Positions 11,801-26,500 of a stretch of 64,000 bases of DNA are shown in pieces. The stretch's first letter is position 1. Every line of letters begins with the position of its first letter. The notes below the pieces were generated by a model, which saw nothing but the letters and a program-made list of their open reading frames with translations, ran no database searches and was not told where the DNA came from. The DNA lies in the NCBI RefSeq assembly GCF_020497125.1, contig NC_059080.1:67240573-67304572 (forward strand), written 5' to 3'. The DNA comes from Mauremys mutica. Its lineage: Eukaryota; Chordata; Testudines; Geoemydidae. Made by a program: the position numbers and the translations under genes.

Positions 11801-13560
11801 TGACACACAGCATGGAGCACAGACATGGTACTGTGCACAATCATGTTATGTTCAACAACAGCTTTCTTTTTCTATAGCTTGGGGAAGCATTCTAGGACCC
11901 ACCAGAGCGTTGTCTTTGTTTCATCTTTCTTTTATATGATCTTGAAATTTAAACAGTGCACTGTTTTTCATTTATTTTTAAATACATTTGTATCTGCATT
12001 GCATGCAGTTGTTACCCTCTGTGTGTGTCAAAGACAGGCACAAGCCACTCTAGACCTATAACCAGTTCAGGATTGGTAAGTAAATCATTTCACAGTCAGG
12101 ATTTGTGCAAATGGAAAATCCTAGCCCTGTGGCAATTTTAGGGTGAAGGAGGAGAGGAATTTAATGATGCACTAAAAAGAAACTGACATAAATGGGGGCT
12201 GGAGAGTAGGAACCATGAATTACTTTGGGTTGAGCATAGGGAAGAAGCAGTGAAAAAAACAATAAAACAGTCCTTTATCGGTCAAGCCCTGATCTGTGTA
12301 AACGGAGCCTTCTCTACATCAGGAATTTGCCTCAGTTTCAGCAACTGATGGCTGCAGTAGCTCCAATCCCAATCGTAGGCAAGGAAAGCCACCATTTGTG
12401 CTGATGATGAAGCTTACTATGTGGGCTAATTAACCATAGTTATATTGCTCTCAGCTAAACATGGGGGATCCTTAGCAAAAAAAAAAAAAGGGTAAGTGAT
12501 ATGAATTCCTTGCAAAATCTCAAATAATTTTCTATTTATTTCATTGACAGCCCAAGCAAGGACCTCACTAGCAGACAAATGACTCCACTCTGTCTTGGGC
12601 ACTATGATCAGTATAATACGTGTCAACACAAAGGTCCCCACAATGGTTTTATGTATTTCAGGAATATAAATGGGTTCTTATTAGGATTTCCTTCTTCCAT
12701 TGTGAAGGGCCAGAGATTGTTCCAGTTGTCTTGATGTTCAGTAACAAAGATCTTTAGGAAAAGAGGGTAACGGAGCCCAAATCATCTTTTCATAAACTGG
12801 GAAACTGCAACCCAGAAATATTTCCTCACTTTAAAGTAAAACACACCTAGTCATTTATATTTAAAAAGCAGCAGAATTTTCCAAGTGTTTCTCATGCAGC
12901 AGGGATGTTAGGCCCCACCTTCTCCACCCAGCTTCCTGCCCTGTTTGGGGTGGCTATGGCTTGCACCTGCAAGAGGATGACCAAACAAGGGGTGTTCCTT
13001 GGGCTCTTCCACACAGGCAGGGGCTTAACACATTCTGATCATTAGTGCATATGGCAAGTGCACTTTGCGAAGAGAAACTCACAGGGCTCTGAAGAAAATG
13101 GGCCACATTCATGACTGGTAGAAGCAGGCACAACATAGTGAAATCAGGGGAGTTGTACCAGTTACTGCCATCCTCCATCTCCTTAGTCTATACCGGGTAC
13201 ACTTAGGTAAGGGATAGTCTGAGATGTGGTACAGAAGGAGTAATTTTACCAAGCAAACTGTGCATGAGGGAAAGCCCTGTTATCTCCCATCAGATGGCAA
13301 AATTAGAGATAGGAAGTATAATTATGCGTTAGGAAGAGGTGATATATTTTGAGGTTTGCTAGGAATCCTGGTTTGATCTGATGCGGCATGTGAGACTGGC
13401 AAAGAACCCGGTTTCATGCAACACCGTTTTAAAAAAGGGAAAGGAAAATTACAAACAACCAGAACAACCCCTAAACTGCAACAAGAAATCCAACCCATGT
13501 AGATAGCCAGCGAAAGACTTATGCACCACTGTAAGTCTATTTTTGAGGCCTTAGGTGAGA
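8830..13560. other. Gene-free intergenic sequence
   Basis: About 4.7 kb with no supportable coding region, RNA gene or well-defined mobile element. Open frames are short, lack domains and overlap at random on both strands. Confidence 0.4.
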
Positions 13561-13564
13561 CTCA

Positions 13565-13690
13565 AGAAATTCATAGCTTATGAAGCCAGATGGGTCCATT
13601 GTGATCATCTAGTTTGCCCTCTCATATGGCACAGACTATAGGCCTTCTTCTGGCCCCATTGCACAAGGGTCAATTTCACCTTCTATGAAA
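13565..13690 (-). mobile_element. CR1 3' end fragment, minus orientation
   Basis: ATTCATAGCTTATGAAGCCA followed by GGGTCCATTGTGATCATCTA is the reverse complement of the CR1 terminus seen at 4780-4842 (TGATCACAATGGTCCCTTCT and the AATCTATGAA tail). It is a short, diverged, 5'-truncated copy. Confidence 0.6.
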
Positions 13691-13699
13691 CTGGAAGCT

Positions 13700-16600
13700 G
13701 AAAATCTTATACTGTAGAGCAGAGTTAGAGGATTTTTTCCAGCAAGCACACCTGAAAATTGTTATGTCCCAAGGAAAATTGCTGGCTTGCAGTAGGATTA
13801 CCTTGGCTTCTCCTAACACACTCCCACTATATATAACTAATACAGTGAAGTCACCATGGCTGTAAGAGTGTCTAAGGAGTATTTAGGAGAAGGGAATCTA
13901 CTATAATATTGCTTAGCTTCAAGGTGTTAATGGCTGCCATCTGCAGAGTCGTGGATTCAGACACAATCACAGACCTCATTACAGCAAATATTTGTGCTGA
14001 GTACCCTCCTTCAGGCTCAACAGAAGGCACAACCTAGCCCATTTATGTAGTAGAGACAGCTGCAAACAAGGGGAGCTACCACCCAAGGACTAGATTGCAT
14101 GGCAGATCAGAGATAAACCATGTGAACTGAAGTGTTTCCCTGATTGCAAACACAGTGGCCAGAATATTGGTTTGCAACCTGTGTGTGTTGGAAGCAGAAA
14201 AAGCCTAGAGAAGGGGTAGTGAGGGTGACCCTGAGAGGAAGCAAAGAGATGGAGCTTCTTGGGCACAGAGCTGAGTTACGTTTGGAAAAGTAAAGAAAAT
14301 TTACCTGCTGTTGTTTGTTTCTTTGTGTTCAAGGAAACAGGACCATGTGTACATTTTTATTGCAAATAAACCTTTTATACCCGACTCTCATCAGCGATTT
14401 CTTATCCTAACGGAAACTTCCCTGCAAGACCCTGAACTTCAACTAACCATTCAAGCCATGGAGGCAACAGCATCACCACTACAGACCATTCCTTACATGT
14501 AAAATGGTAGAAAATGTACACAAGATTCTCTTGCCCACTCCATCAGCATCTGACTCCAAAGACAGGTCTAGCAATCAGTCAACTAACTCCTTGGGTAAGG
14601 TGGCTTTTGCTTAAACAGCAAAACTGCATCTAATCCATCACCCAAATCAGTTTTCCTCCTATAGAGGTCTGTCATTGTAAGTAATTACTGCTGATTAAGG
14701 AGATCCAATGGAGGCCTCACAAGTTCCATCTGACTATTAATGAATGAGTGTAATTCCTTTGCTGGGTCCTGATCTCAGAATTGTACAGGGCTTTGTAAGT
14801 ATCTGTTCCTTAAGCCAAATTTCTAACCATTCATTCATTCATTCACCTAAAGGCAGATGAGGCTTAAACTGCTTCAATGCTTATTCCTGTCAACATCCTC
14901 TAACCTGAAAGTTGCAAATGGACTTATATTTGCATAAATCTAGCCACAAACCCTAGACACATGTGCCTGCCCTTTTTTTAAGTTAGATTCTAAGGAAATT
15001 TTGCTGTGTGGTTTTCACTGAAAGAAGTCTGGGGCCAAATTCTACTCCCCTATACAATGATTTATTTCATGGCAACTGAAATTTTAAACATCTCTCAACA
15101 CTGAATAAATTCTTTCTAAATCCCATTGCCCCAGCCTGAAGCAAAGCAGCCACTATGTGTGTGCCTAAAATAAAACATGCAGTACAGCAGCCTGTAACAC
15201 GGTCCTCTGCCCATCCCTCTGCCTACCCCAATAAAACTCAGAGAGGCCTCTAGTTCTTCAGCACCCATGGCTTTATCTACACCAGGCTCTCCCACCACTA
15301 GTGATATACTATATACGGCTTGTAGACCTTACAATCGCCTCTTCCACACAGAGTCTGCCCTCAGCCTGGAGACTGACCTTCCCCTGGCCATTCCCCCTTC
15401 TTCTGGCTGCCAGCCAGCCTTTATAGCCCTTGAACCCTCAGGCCTGCAGGTGCAGCCAGTTCTAAAGGCCAGGCACCAGACTTCTCCCCAGCCCCAATCT
15501 ATTTCCCCTGATTGGGGCTGGCTGAGCAGGGGCTAATTTTAGGTGCTTTTGCACCAGCACCCTGCTACACAGCCATATGACCTGACTTTGCATGGGCCAG
15601 CACACAGCAACAAATGCTCATACTTCTCCCTTTTTCAATCTCTCTTTTCTAGCTGCTCCCTCAATACCCCCGACTTTTTCATCTCCCTAGGGTGACTGAG
15701 ACCAGCACCTTCAAGAGTAGTAGCAGGTCTAGTGCTCCTACCCAGTCAGTACTTGTAAAATGGATGGGAACAAAGAAATTCTTAATTGTGCCCCTCCCCT
15801 CTCACCCCACTGAGCCATGTGTTGGAGTCACACAAAACAGCAGCAGCAGCAGCCACCAACACACACAAAAAAGGGTAGCACCATGTGTTCCTCTCCTACC
15901 CCCACCACTAGTGTCCTTCATAGCCACCCTGGAGAAAGCCTTTCCATTAGGTTTCTTTGGACACCGATAGGAGGGACCAAAGAGCAGTCAAATGGGCAAA
16001 CCCCCAGAGCTTGTAAATCAGCTGTCACATGCCATAATAGGTGAATGAGGCAAAATATATCTTTATGGCTCACCCACATATCTGATACATCTCTGCTGAG
16101 TACCTCCCTCACTTGTGACTGCAACAGAGAATAAATCGACCACTCTTCTCAAGGAATGGAAAGTGGAAAGACAATTGCTGACAATCAGAAACAGGAAGGT
16201 GAAGAAAAATGGAGACAAACACACCATATCCACACCAAGAAACCAAGAGGTTTCTTGTGCCTATGAACAAACCACTGGGCATATTTCAGGTAAGTATTTA
16301 TATAGATATACTCAGTAAAAATTGGATTGTGGGGTTGTGTGTTTATTGTTTCTCAGGGAGTAGAGATCAAATGTGTTCAATTTGCAAGTAAAACAATTTC
16401 CTCCCCACCTTTCTAACTACCAGTCATGGCTCTGAGATTCAAGCTGGGCTCTTCCCTTCTTGTGCTCATTATTAATACAAATTCTACAATCACAATTCTG
16501 ATTCCTCAAAAGACTCTGATGCATGGGTTCTGCAGTGCTTTCTGTCCCTTTTCCTTTCATGGTATCTGCATACCACATAAATCGTCCACAACAATGGATA

Positions 16601-19600
16601 CTTCAGCCGCACCCAGACCCCCGAAAAGTTCAGGTCGTTGTTACTTACATTGGTACTAGTACATTACTTAGTGGGAGTAAGTGGCTATTTTATGAAAGTG
16701 GTTTTAGATCATTCTTCTGATCTCTTGCCATCACCACTGAGGAGAGCTTGGGCAAAAAGAAAGGGTACAACACAAAACCTATAAGTGGTCTCTGCTGGCA
16801 AGGAAATCCACAGTCATGGGCCCTCTGATGAAAATGCTCTACACTAGTCCCTAGATAGTTTCATTCTGGTGCCTTTCATCATGCATGGTGGGATGCAGAA
16901 TAAGAAGAGTGGGTTCCAGCACACAAACAACTATGAAAATGAGGACATAGGCTTTGAATCGGATCTGGAATGTAACCAGAAATCAATGAGGCACATGGTC
17001 AACATGGAATTCACATTCATTCCCAGCTGAGAGTAAATTGTCTAAAATGGGAAAATACTAATCCAAGTTAAAAACAAAAGTAATGGAAATTTTACTTTCA
17101 TCATAAAATTACAGATAAGTCTCCGACTATGCAAACTGTGAAAACGTTACCTTCTTAGCATTTTCAGTCTTCTGGGTTGAGTCTGATCTCATTTACACTA
17201 GTGCAAATCAAAAGTAACAGCAGTGAACTGACTTACTCTAGACTTACATGGGTGCCAATAAGATCAGAACCTGACCCTTTGGCTTAGTTTTAGATTTGTT
17301 TTCCTTACTCATTGTCTTTGAGAAAGCCCTTATTTACTAGCACCAGCTTTGACCTACAAGTCTAGAAATGCCAGGAGTCTACCGACCCACTATCCACCTA
17401 TATTAAACCAAACAAAGTACCTTACTGGAGAGAGAAGTAGCCCGGCTCTCTGTTAGAGCTCTATTGGATGGATGCTAACAAGCAATACACAAGGAAACAA
17501 TTACCCTTATTGAGGCAGTATCCTAAAAATCCTTCTCAAAGGATCCACAGAAGTAGTTTTGTCACTCAGCTCATATTGAACAAGAAGAGAAAACACCTGT
17601 TTCCAAACTGGTACAATTGAGGAGCTCACCACCTCTATACCAGCTCAAACTCTAATTCAACACAATATTTACAATGTAATTCAAACACCAGTTTACTGTG
17701 TCACTTACAAGTGATTCCCAAAATTAAAACAGCAGTGTGGGCTTCCTTAATACAAAAATAGCTCCTCCATAAACTTCCTAAAGTCAATCAACTAATTAAG
17801 CTAAAGGTAATTCAGTCAACCAGTGCTGATTTGATTTAGCAGTTGGCCATTGATTTTTTTTGTTACTTCAACTCCACCCACTTTCCAAACCAATTTAAAA
17901 AAAAAAAGTTGCTGAGATTTTCCATCAGCTCAGAATGATAAGTGGGATCCAAAACTAATCAACTCTAGAACTTAGGGCCAGGGGAAGCTCTTCAAGGGGA
18001 CTCATAAAACCTAACAAGAGTTATGGGCACCAATCTGAAGAGCAAAAGCAAATAAAAAACAAAGCAACAACTACATTAAAAAAGAAAGAAGAAGAAATGC
18101 TTTAAATCAATATTTCAGCAGGTCATGGCTGTTTGAGGATAGAGTGATATACCCAGGTGCAGGGAGAGTGGAGATGCTGACTTCAGGATCTAGTAATTGC
18201 TACCAAATAGTTTCACCTACCAACATGAAACCAGCACAGAAGGAAAGCTATAACAAGAGCACACAATGCATGAGGAGTGAAACAGTGTCATTATGGGTAA
18301 ATCATTTTAAAAATTGCCACTGATACTTCTGAAAAATAATAGTTGGCTTATTAGTTTGCTTACTCCTCTGTGGATGATCTATGGCTCAACAAAAGACTCT
18401 GTATTCTAGCTCTACCATTCACTGTGCCTCTTCAGGCATAACTGAACAGTCTGCTGCATGTTTGGATTGTTGGATAATTGGGAGCACTTCTTGTTCATGT
18501 ACACCTGATGTTGTGCCCATGCCTGAAACTCAGTTAATGGAAAGAGGGTGACTTCCCCCTCCCCAATCTCCAGTATACTGGTGATCAAAAGTTGACGAAT
18601 GAAACATAGGTGCCCTGTCTCTTTAATAACCACAGCAGAAATGTGCAGAAATGACACTCAACTCTCTAAGGATCAAATACCAGTCCTAGCCCAGTTAGCC
18701 AAAGAAAATCCATCTGCAATCACAATATGAACCTGAAAACAAATCTGATCTGAACAATGAGGGTATTTGTATTATTTCTCAAAAACCTATCTCTACTTGT
18801 GTAACTTCCCTCTCCCCCACTTTTAATGGTTTCAATAGGGAAAATAATTAAAGTCTATGATAAAGTTCTATGTTCTATAGTTAATGGGCAAGATCTCCAG
18901 CTGATGTAAATTAGTGTAGCTACATTTAAGTCAGTTTCCACTAAGTACAATTTTTCATTTATTTTACTGGTATATCCTAGTAGTGTCAGTTTCACTTGTT
19001 GGATGTGTCCATTTATTTGATTTTTTTTTTTTAAAAAACAGCCTTTGATTCATTTTATTGTTTTTTTTTAATTAAAAATTTTTAATAGTCACCTTTTAAC
19101 CTGGTGCATCACTGAAGTGTAGCCGCACCAAAGTTGAAAAGGGGGTAGTTGTTTAATACTTGTTGTTCATTGCAACTCTACACAACATTCTAGGCAGGAA
19201 GGAAATAACTTTTTCAGTGAATTCCCAGTGTGAGTTTACAAAGGGAGAAGTTGAACTGGGTGATTTTTTTTTAAAGTAAATTTTCTGGAAAATACTTTTT
19301 TGGGTACCCAAACTATTTGTGAATTTAGATCAAATTCAGTAAATCAATTCAGCCAAAAAACAAAACAAAAAAATTGAAAACATTTTTGGAAATATCAAAA
19401 TAGTTTTGTTTTGAAAATGTCAAAACGAACTGTTTTGACATGTTTGTTTCAAATGTGCTTTTTTGGGCGGGAGGGGAAGGGAGTGAAATATCAATTAAGC
19501 AACATTTTCTAAACAAACAATTTCTCTCCTGAAAGTCAATCTTGGACCTCAAAAACTGCCCCATTAGAACTGTTGTCAAAATCAAACCATTCCATGAAAT

Positions 19601-22040
19601 ACTTCAGTTTTGCCAAAACAGCATGGTACCTTCTTAGTAGTCTAAATTCTACTATTAACTAAATCCCTGCAACCCAATTGACTTCAAGACATCCTGAAAA
19701 ATGAAAATGGTAGTGGAACAAACTTTCAGGTGGTGATGTGTCCTTGTAACATAGCGTGCATAATGCAGCAGAATCCTTTGGCACACGATAAAGGCAATTA
19801 CCTCATGAAGTGGTTTCAAAGATGCAAATCTTTGAGTAGTTTATGACATGGAAAGACTGAACTAGATGTATAGCCTTGTAATTGTCACTTAATTTTTTAA
19901 TACCTCAGTGCTTCTCCATCACTGAAGAACAATCATTTTCTATTCCAATGAATAGCTTCAGCACTAATCTGTTCTCTGAAGATCAGATTTTTAAATGTAT
20001 TTATGTACCTAGAAATGCAGATAGGTGCCGAGGGGTATTTCAAATGTATCTAGCAGCCTAACTTCCATTGATTCTCTATTGACAGTGCCTGACTAGACAT
20101 TGACTTCAGTGGAGTTGAGTTAGGCTGGTGGAAGTGAGGTGAGAATCAGATTCCCAATGTTGTTTTTGTTTTGTCAGTCAACTTTTGACAAAAAAAAATC
20201 TTCACAAGTTGAAGGCAGAACTTTGGCTTTGAAGTGTCTGCTGCAGTTTGAACTGTTTTATGGTGCATTTTATGGAACAGAATCCTAAATAAGTAACTAA
20301 ACACTATGAAAAACATGGATCTCATTACTTTGTTGGTCTGGTTTCAAGCTAGTAAACCACAGCAGATTACTGGGATATAATTGGCTCTTATCTGTTATGT
20401 ATATAATACTTGCTTTATTTATATATATTAAAACAAGTTAGTGAGTAGTCCCGTGGCTACTTTCTCCATCTGTGTATGTAAAATATATGCTTTAAGTAAG
20501 TTGATTGGAATGGAATGCTTTAGATTTTAATTTTATTTTTTAGGCAAACTTGTACATATTCATAAAACTTTATGTGAGGCTGCTGTAAACAAAGAATTAT
20601 GTTCAGGGCCACTGCCAGAAATAAGATACGTTAGAGGTCTATTACCCATTCAATAGAGAATCAGTCAATGGCCCAAGGGTACTTCCTTAAAAGGGAAAGG
20701 GTAAAATAACTAAGCTCAAGGCCTCAAATGCATATAGTTTTAATCATATTGTTGATTTAAGAGTATCACGAGCATTTTTTGCAATTGTAAAAAAAAAAAA
20801 AAGGCAAAATGGATTTTGACATGACTAGAATGGTCCCAGCATCTGAAAATAAATCATGCCTTTTCTCACATTATGCTACTCAAAAGAGTCCTCATGATGC
20901 AAGCTGCATTCTTTGCAAGTAAGGGATACAAAAACATGCTTTAGGTATACTAGCAGCTTCTTCCCTTTTATCATTCTTATTGTCCTCCTGCTATAATATT
21001 TTTAGGTGAGACAGAGAGAGGGTCTGAAATTTTTTTGATTTTTTTTTTGTCAAAAAAATGAAATGGAAACATTTTTTGAAAACGTGAGTTTTAGTGGCAC
21101 AGTTTCTTAGGTGCAGGGTGGACTCTGTGGAGAGAGTGAAAGCCTAACCCATTAGATGGAAAAAAATGGATGTTTTGACACAATTCTGGTTCACAAAAAC
21201 CTTCAAAAGCTTTTGTTTTCATTCCAATGTAGAATAAATACAAACACAAAGCCTCTAAAGTTTTCCGAATAAGGAATTGTCATCTTCCGGCTAGCGTGCA
21301 TGTTCTCTCTGTATAAATGGTAGGAGCATCCCGTTGCTTGATATTTCTTCCCAAGTACAAATGATACAAATTTCAACAGTTTACTACATATAAAGCATAA
21401 ATGTATTGGGCCTAATTCATCCATGGTGCAGTTCCATTGACAGCAACAGAGTTTCAGTCACGAGTCAGAAGCTAAATAAATCTTGAAGAGTAAATTTTCA
21501 GAAGGCTGGCCTCCCTTTTCGTGGTGCGTACAAATTGCATATAGTATTTAACTTCCTTGTCCAGGATGATTAAGTGAACACTGATGCGATTGTAACGTGT
21601 GGTTCCAGAAAGTCTGTGTATTCCAAACTTGATACTTGGACTACACAGCTGTACCCTTCAGCAATGTTTGGTTGCATTTGCTGAACGTAGGAGACTTTAT
21701 TATCACATAGTTAATAGAATTCCAAAGAGTTAAACAAATGGCTTTTTTCAGTCTATACTCATTCTTAAATAATGGAAAAATGAGACAATACCACTCAAAT
21801 CTATTTCCAGAAGACTGCAACAGTAGTCTTAGCACACCTGAATGAATGCATTGTAGCCCTACAAGATTCTCCTTATACAATTTACGTGCGTTGGAGACCT
21901 TTTGTAGCAGAAGCCTTCATTATTACACGTGCCTTACTTCTTTTTAAATACAGTTAAAACTCTGTGAATTATACTTTGAGCTACTTCAGTGTTTCCTTTG
22001 TTAGTAATAGGGGCTCATAGCTGATTTAGTGGCACTAGTC
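13700..22040. other. Gene-free intergenic sequence with small undefined repeats
   Basis: No gene is supported over 8.3 kb. The segment 15100-15570 is C-rich with TTTATAGCCCTT and CCCCTGATTGGGGCTGGCTG blocks and could be a piece of a retroviral-type LTR, but no terminal TG/CA pair or primer site is evident. The segments 19330-19480 and 21030-21090 are rich in A/T runs with TTTTGAAAATGTCAAAA-like motifs. The remainder is unremarkable. Confidence 0.35.
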
Positions 22041-22274
22041 TTTGACTAGTCAAAAATCTTCTCAAACAGGAGGTAATAAAGGAATTTGGTCATTTCAAAG
22101 AAGTTCCTAGTATGTTTCTCCACATCTCTCATCCACCCAATGCGCAGTTTGCGGTACCTTCTGCATATGAGAAGCCAGGTTTGGCAAATGGTAGGGGAGC
22201 CATACCTAGGTAATCCTGGCAAGTGACCCACACCCACATGCTGTAGAAGAAGGCAAACAACCTCCCACCCCACA

Positions 22275-22830
22275 ATTGGTCACTGCCAATCTGACCAACA
22301 GGGAAAATTCCTTCCTGACCCCACATATGGCAATCAGTTAGAACCTGAGCATGTGAGCAAGAACCAACCAGCCAAGCACCTGAGAGAAAAAATGCTAAGT
22401 GTCACCTCAGAGCCCTGAACCCTTCCCATCCAGTGTCCCATCTCCACTTGTGGCCATCCCTAGTGCTTTAGAGGAAGGAGATTAAGAAAAACCTTAATAC
22501 ATGTGTGTGTGGCGGGGGGACTTCCCTTCCTGACCCTTGCAGGTAGTTAGCTGAAACCCTGAAGCATGAGCTTTTAGGAACATAAGACAAAAACCAGAAG
22601 CGAGCCCCAGGGCTTTTGATCACTGCTCCCTGCTATCACAAGCAAACCCCTCAGACAATTGCACTCATAGCTTTCTCCAGCTCTCTCTTAAAACAGATTG
22701 TTTGCTTTCCACAGTTCCTATTGGGAGGCTTTTCCAGAACCTCACCCCCCTCATGGTTAGAGACATTCTAATTTCCATCACTACCACTTTGCTTCGCCAA
22801 TACATTCTGTATCCACCATTCCTGTTCCCT
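22275..22830 (-). mobile_element. Old CR1 LINE fragment, minus orientation
   Basis: The segment contains TTCCTTCCTGACCCCACATA, then GGCAATCAGTTAGA and CCTGAGCATGTGAGCAAGA, and further on GGAGGCTTTTCCAGAACCTC followed by a CATGGTTAGAGAC block near 22755. I recall these as the reverse complement of the 3' portion of turtle/crocodile CR1 elements. There is no coding capacity. Confidence 0.55.
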
Positions 22831-22839
22831 TTTTTTTTA

Positions 22840-23545
22840 ACTTGTTTTCCTGTCCTATTCTTCACTCCTTCCACTTTTTGCTGTCTCACCACTCTCACTA
22901 TGCCTCTGTTCAATCCCCTATTCCACAGCCCCTAACTCTCTATCTCCTCTTTCTCTCTTCTGCCAAGTGTCTCCAAGCACATACCATTGGATCCACTCCT
23001 TATCCTGCAAATGTAACACAAGAGCAAAGCAGCAGTGTCCATCACCCGGTGGTGGACTGAAAGATTGAGAGTTGCATGGTCAGTGTTCCCCCATCATGTG
23101 TGAAATCCTGGCCCAACTGGAGTAAATTGAAAAACTCCCATTGACTTCAATCAAGCTAGCAATTTCACCTCATGAGCCTATAAATGGCAATATAGCAAGG
23201 AGCAGTCAAGGGAACAGTTGAAAAAGGGGCTGTTCTCATTGTTCAGGAAACTGAGGTCTTAATCAACCTTAATAAGACCCCAAAATAAAATCTTTAATGA
23301 CTGTCACACCTCCCCCCACATAAACATCACCTGGAATACATTGGTATCTGTATAAGGAATGGTGTACTTTAGTAAACGTCTGAATATTACGGCATTAATA
23401 TGATGAGAGTGCACTTGTGTCACAAATACTGCAGAGAAATAACCAGTTTGGGGGCAGGGAAGTTTTGTGCTATGCCAAGTGCATTGTCAGCAAATGATTA
23501 GTCATAAATAGTAGCAATAATTAGCAATAGCCACATCTGAGGTTT
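22840..23545. other. Gene-free sequence just downstream of EPHA4
   Basis: A pyrimidine-rich tract (22830-22960) is followed by ordinary sequence. A CCCATTGACTTCAATCAAG motif near 23137 is a piece of the short dispersed fold-back family. No gene. Confidence 0.35.
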
Positions 23546-23558
23546 GTACAGCAACTAC

Positions 23559-23564
23559 TTTATT
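23559..23564 (-). terminator. EPHA4: Candidate EPHA4 polyadenylation signal AATAAA
   Basis: On the minus strand the hexamer AATAAA lies in the context GAAAACAATAAAGTAGTTGC. It is the most distal convincing signal below the stop codon. Other minus-strand AATAAA hexamers occur at about 30251, 30160, 27627 and 23880, so shorter transcripts are possible. The choice is an inference from context; the resulting ~6.7-kb 3' UTR would be longer than the ~3 kb I recall for the human gene. Confidence 0.35.
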
Positions 23565-26500
23565 GTTTTCAAATGCAAACTTCTGCATTGTTTGCTATTT
23601 TACAATTTTACAAACTAGGTATAAAAGACCATAAATAAATGACATAAGTTATGTGTACCTAAAATTCATGGAGGGGGCGTGGGGGGGAATTACAAATTAA
23701 AATAGAAAATCTATGTCTAACCCAGAGACTGTTCAAATTCATGAACCAAAAAAATGTTGTTAGAATCTTTTTCTCAGTATGAACTAAATTATAATATGCC
23801 TCATACATTCTACTTTTAACCACAGTCCTTGCATATTCCAACATACTTGCAGTGATACAAAAAAATAAATGCACTCTCTCTTTATTTCTTTGATTAGTAT
23901 TCAGGGTTTTTTTTTCTGGTTATGAAAATGTCACATAAAAGAAAAATACTGCTTTTTAAGTCCTGTTTACTGGTTAAGTACCAGCCTTTTTTTTTTTTAA
24001 TACATTTTTAAATACACAGATCCATCACAAAGTTAGTACAGCAAGAAACCTGGACGAACATCAACTGGTGGTGTGGTCAGCAGAACAATTTCTAACAAAG
24101 GCTTGCCATGCTAGAGAGACCTGTTGATGACGTCTTCTGTAAGGGGGAAAAGATGGCAGCAAAGTCTGTAGTAACTTGTTTACTTTTTAACCCAAGCTCG
24201 GTTTAGAATTGCAATTTGAATGTGCTGGGTTTGCAATGCACACTTCCACTCCCTGACTCCTTGAGAGTGTTGTATGGTTTCTGCCTTCAGCACAACTACA
24301 TGAGCTTTTCCCCCATCTCAGCTATATTGATCTTTAATGTATGGTTCATGAGAGCATGTAACAATATTTTAATAATGGAAAATAAAGGGGCCAGGAGAGA
24401 AGGAGGAAATAGAAGTAACTTTGAGACATTTCTTTATGGCTCCATTCAGTGCGGCATGCTCTTTTAACGTGGCAACGTCCGTATTCTGTCTTGGTTTTTC
24501 CAATGTATGTTTGACCGATTGCTTGTCCCGTTATAGCTTGCTGTGCTGTGCTGTACTGTGCTACCTCAGTAGACATCAGTCCTCTGCAACCAGAAAGAAG
24601 GTCGAGCATATCTGTTGCTGAATTCAAAATGTGGAATGGCAGCACATTCGCCAGACTCTAGCATACAGCTACACTCTAAGGATAATTTACAGTAAATAAA
24701 CAGTGAACGCTCCACACTCAGTAAACTTTTCTAGGTAGTACCGGTATTGTTAGCACTGGTCTTTGGGCCACAGAAATTACCTTGTACATTAATTCACCTA
24801 TCCTTTGGCTATGGAGACTAGGAGCATGACAAACTTTTGCAACCCTTTTGTTAACAGCCGTAATCGTAAATGTCTCTTGCAATTTAATTTCCTTAACTGT
24901 TGCTGGGAGAAAATGAAGTATTCGACTGTCAGCTACAGGACACATGGTTCTCACAGCTGGCACACTGAGCAATGTGCTTCTGTGAATGGATAAGAATTGC
25001 ATATATTTGTTTGCATTCAACAAGTCTTTAAAATCTTATTTTTTCAGATAAAAAAGGCTACGTAAGAGTTCAGTTCAGAGTTACCAGTGGATGGATACAG
25101 GCACCGTTGCCTGTCAACTTTTCATCAAGAAACTGGTGTTTTTGATCGTGAACAGGTCTTGATAAGAATAAGTGATATTGATGGAAAGCTTTATCACTGT
25201 TATGGATCTTATTATTCATCACTCCACAACTTAAGCGAAAGTGCCCCTGTTCTAGTCTGCAGAACCAGTTGTTAAGGTTGGTGTGGCAGCTATAAAATAC
25301 ATTTACAGATACAGAAATTTAAACTTTGTGTGTGTTTTCTTGCTACTGTTGCAGACATCATCTACTGGGCTGCTTTCTCATGTAACTCTTTGACTAGCGA
25401 TGGATGGAATCCAGAGCTTCCAGAGATTCTTTCGGCACATTCACAGGCAGTTCTACACATGCAGTGATGCAGATGCACGCAAACACACACGCACATTTGG
25501 AAGAGATAAGAAGTCTGTTACCCATTTTAAGAAAAAATATATATATATTTATATCACTGCAATGGCACATTTTGTGTAAAATGTCACTTCAGCAATGTAT
25601 ATAGGCAGCTCACGTGAACTGGGTTCTGTGTCGTGGCATCTGACTTGGCGTCCATGGTAATACCTGTAGTGCTCTGTCACTTGCACTCAAGATGCAGCAG
25701 TGACATGCAGAGGGTACGGTGCGGGGGAATAGGGGGAGAATCAAAATATATAAATAAAACCATAAGAAGGAAGAAGAAGAGGGTGGGGGGAAATCCCAGA
25801 AGTCTGAAGGGCTTTGATACAGTACATTCTTCAAATGACAACTGGAGAACAGAGATTGAACCTTATAGTCTTTTTGTTTTGTTTCAATGCAAAAAGGGAA
25901 ATTAAAAGTCCCCACTCTTCAGGGACTGATTCCACTTATTGAGTGTCTGTGTTCCCCAGAATCAGTGCTGGTGAAGCAGGGCTTGTGGAATCTGGAAGGC
26001 TTCATGTCTGGTCTTTTGTTCTCCCATGGTCAATATGATCAATAGGAAAGGCTGTGAGGCCAAGGAAGCAGAATCTATTTTCCCTGTAAAAAGGAAACAG
26101 GAACACATTAGACTAAATACAAATTCCTGGACAAACGCAGCTACAACAGCACCTGGACAGCAGCCATTTGGATTTCCTAATCAAGTTGCCACTGCATTTA
26201 CCCCTAGGTAATGAGGTTCCCTGCCCAAATAGGCAGGTGTGAGAATTGGCCAGTTTGCACAAGCGCACAACTGTTATTTTTTTTCCTTTTAAATTACACT
26301 TGTATGGTTATTATCTGTATTTAAGTGTGAAGGCAACATTCCGGCTCACTGAATAGTTTAAAGAAATAATGTAGGAAGAAAAGGTGCAGGATTTCCAGTG
26401 ACTGTGTTCCATCTGCACTGCTCAGAAATGGTAGTACTAATGGAAGTCCAACCACTAACAGGGCCTTCTGTTACCCAGAAGCTTGTCATTGTGTCTTCCA

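Noticed and set aside
15100..15570. Possible LTR of an endogenous retrovirus
   Set aside because: C-rich and TATA-like text is suggestive, but there are no clear terminal repeats, primer-binding site or paired copy in the window.
24718..25023. 101-codon minus-strand frame in the EPHA4 3' UTR
   Set aside because: No domain; apparent openness is chance within a repeat-free UTR-like segment.
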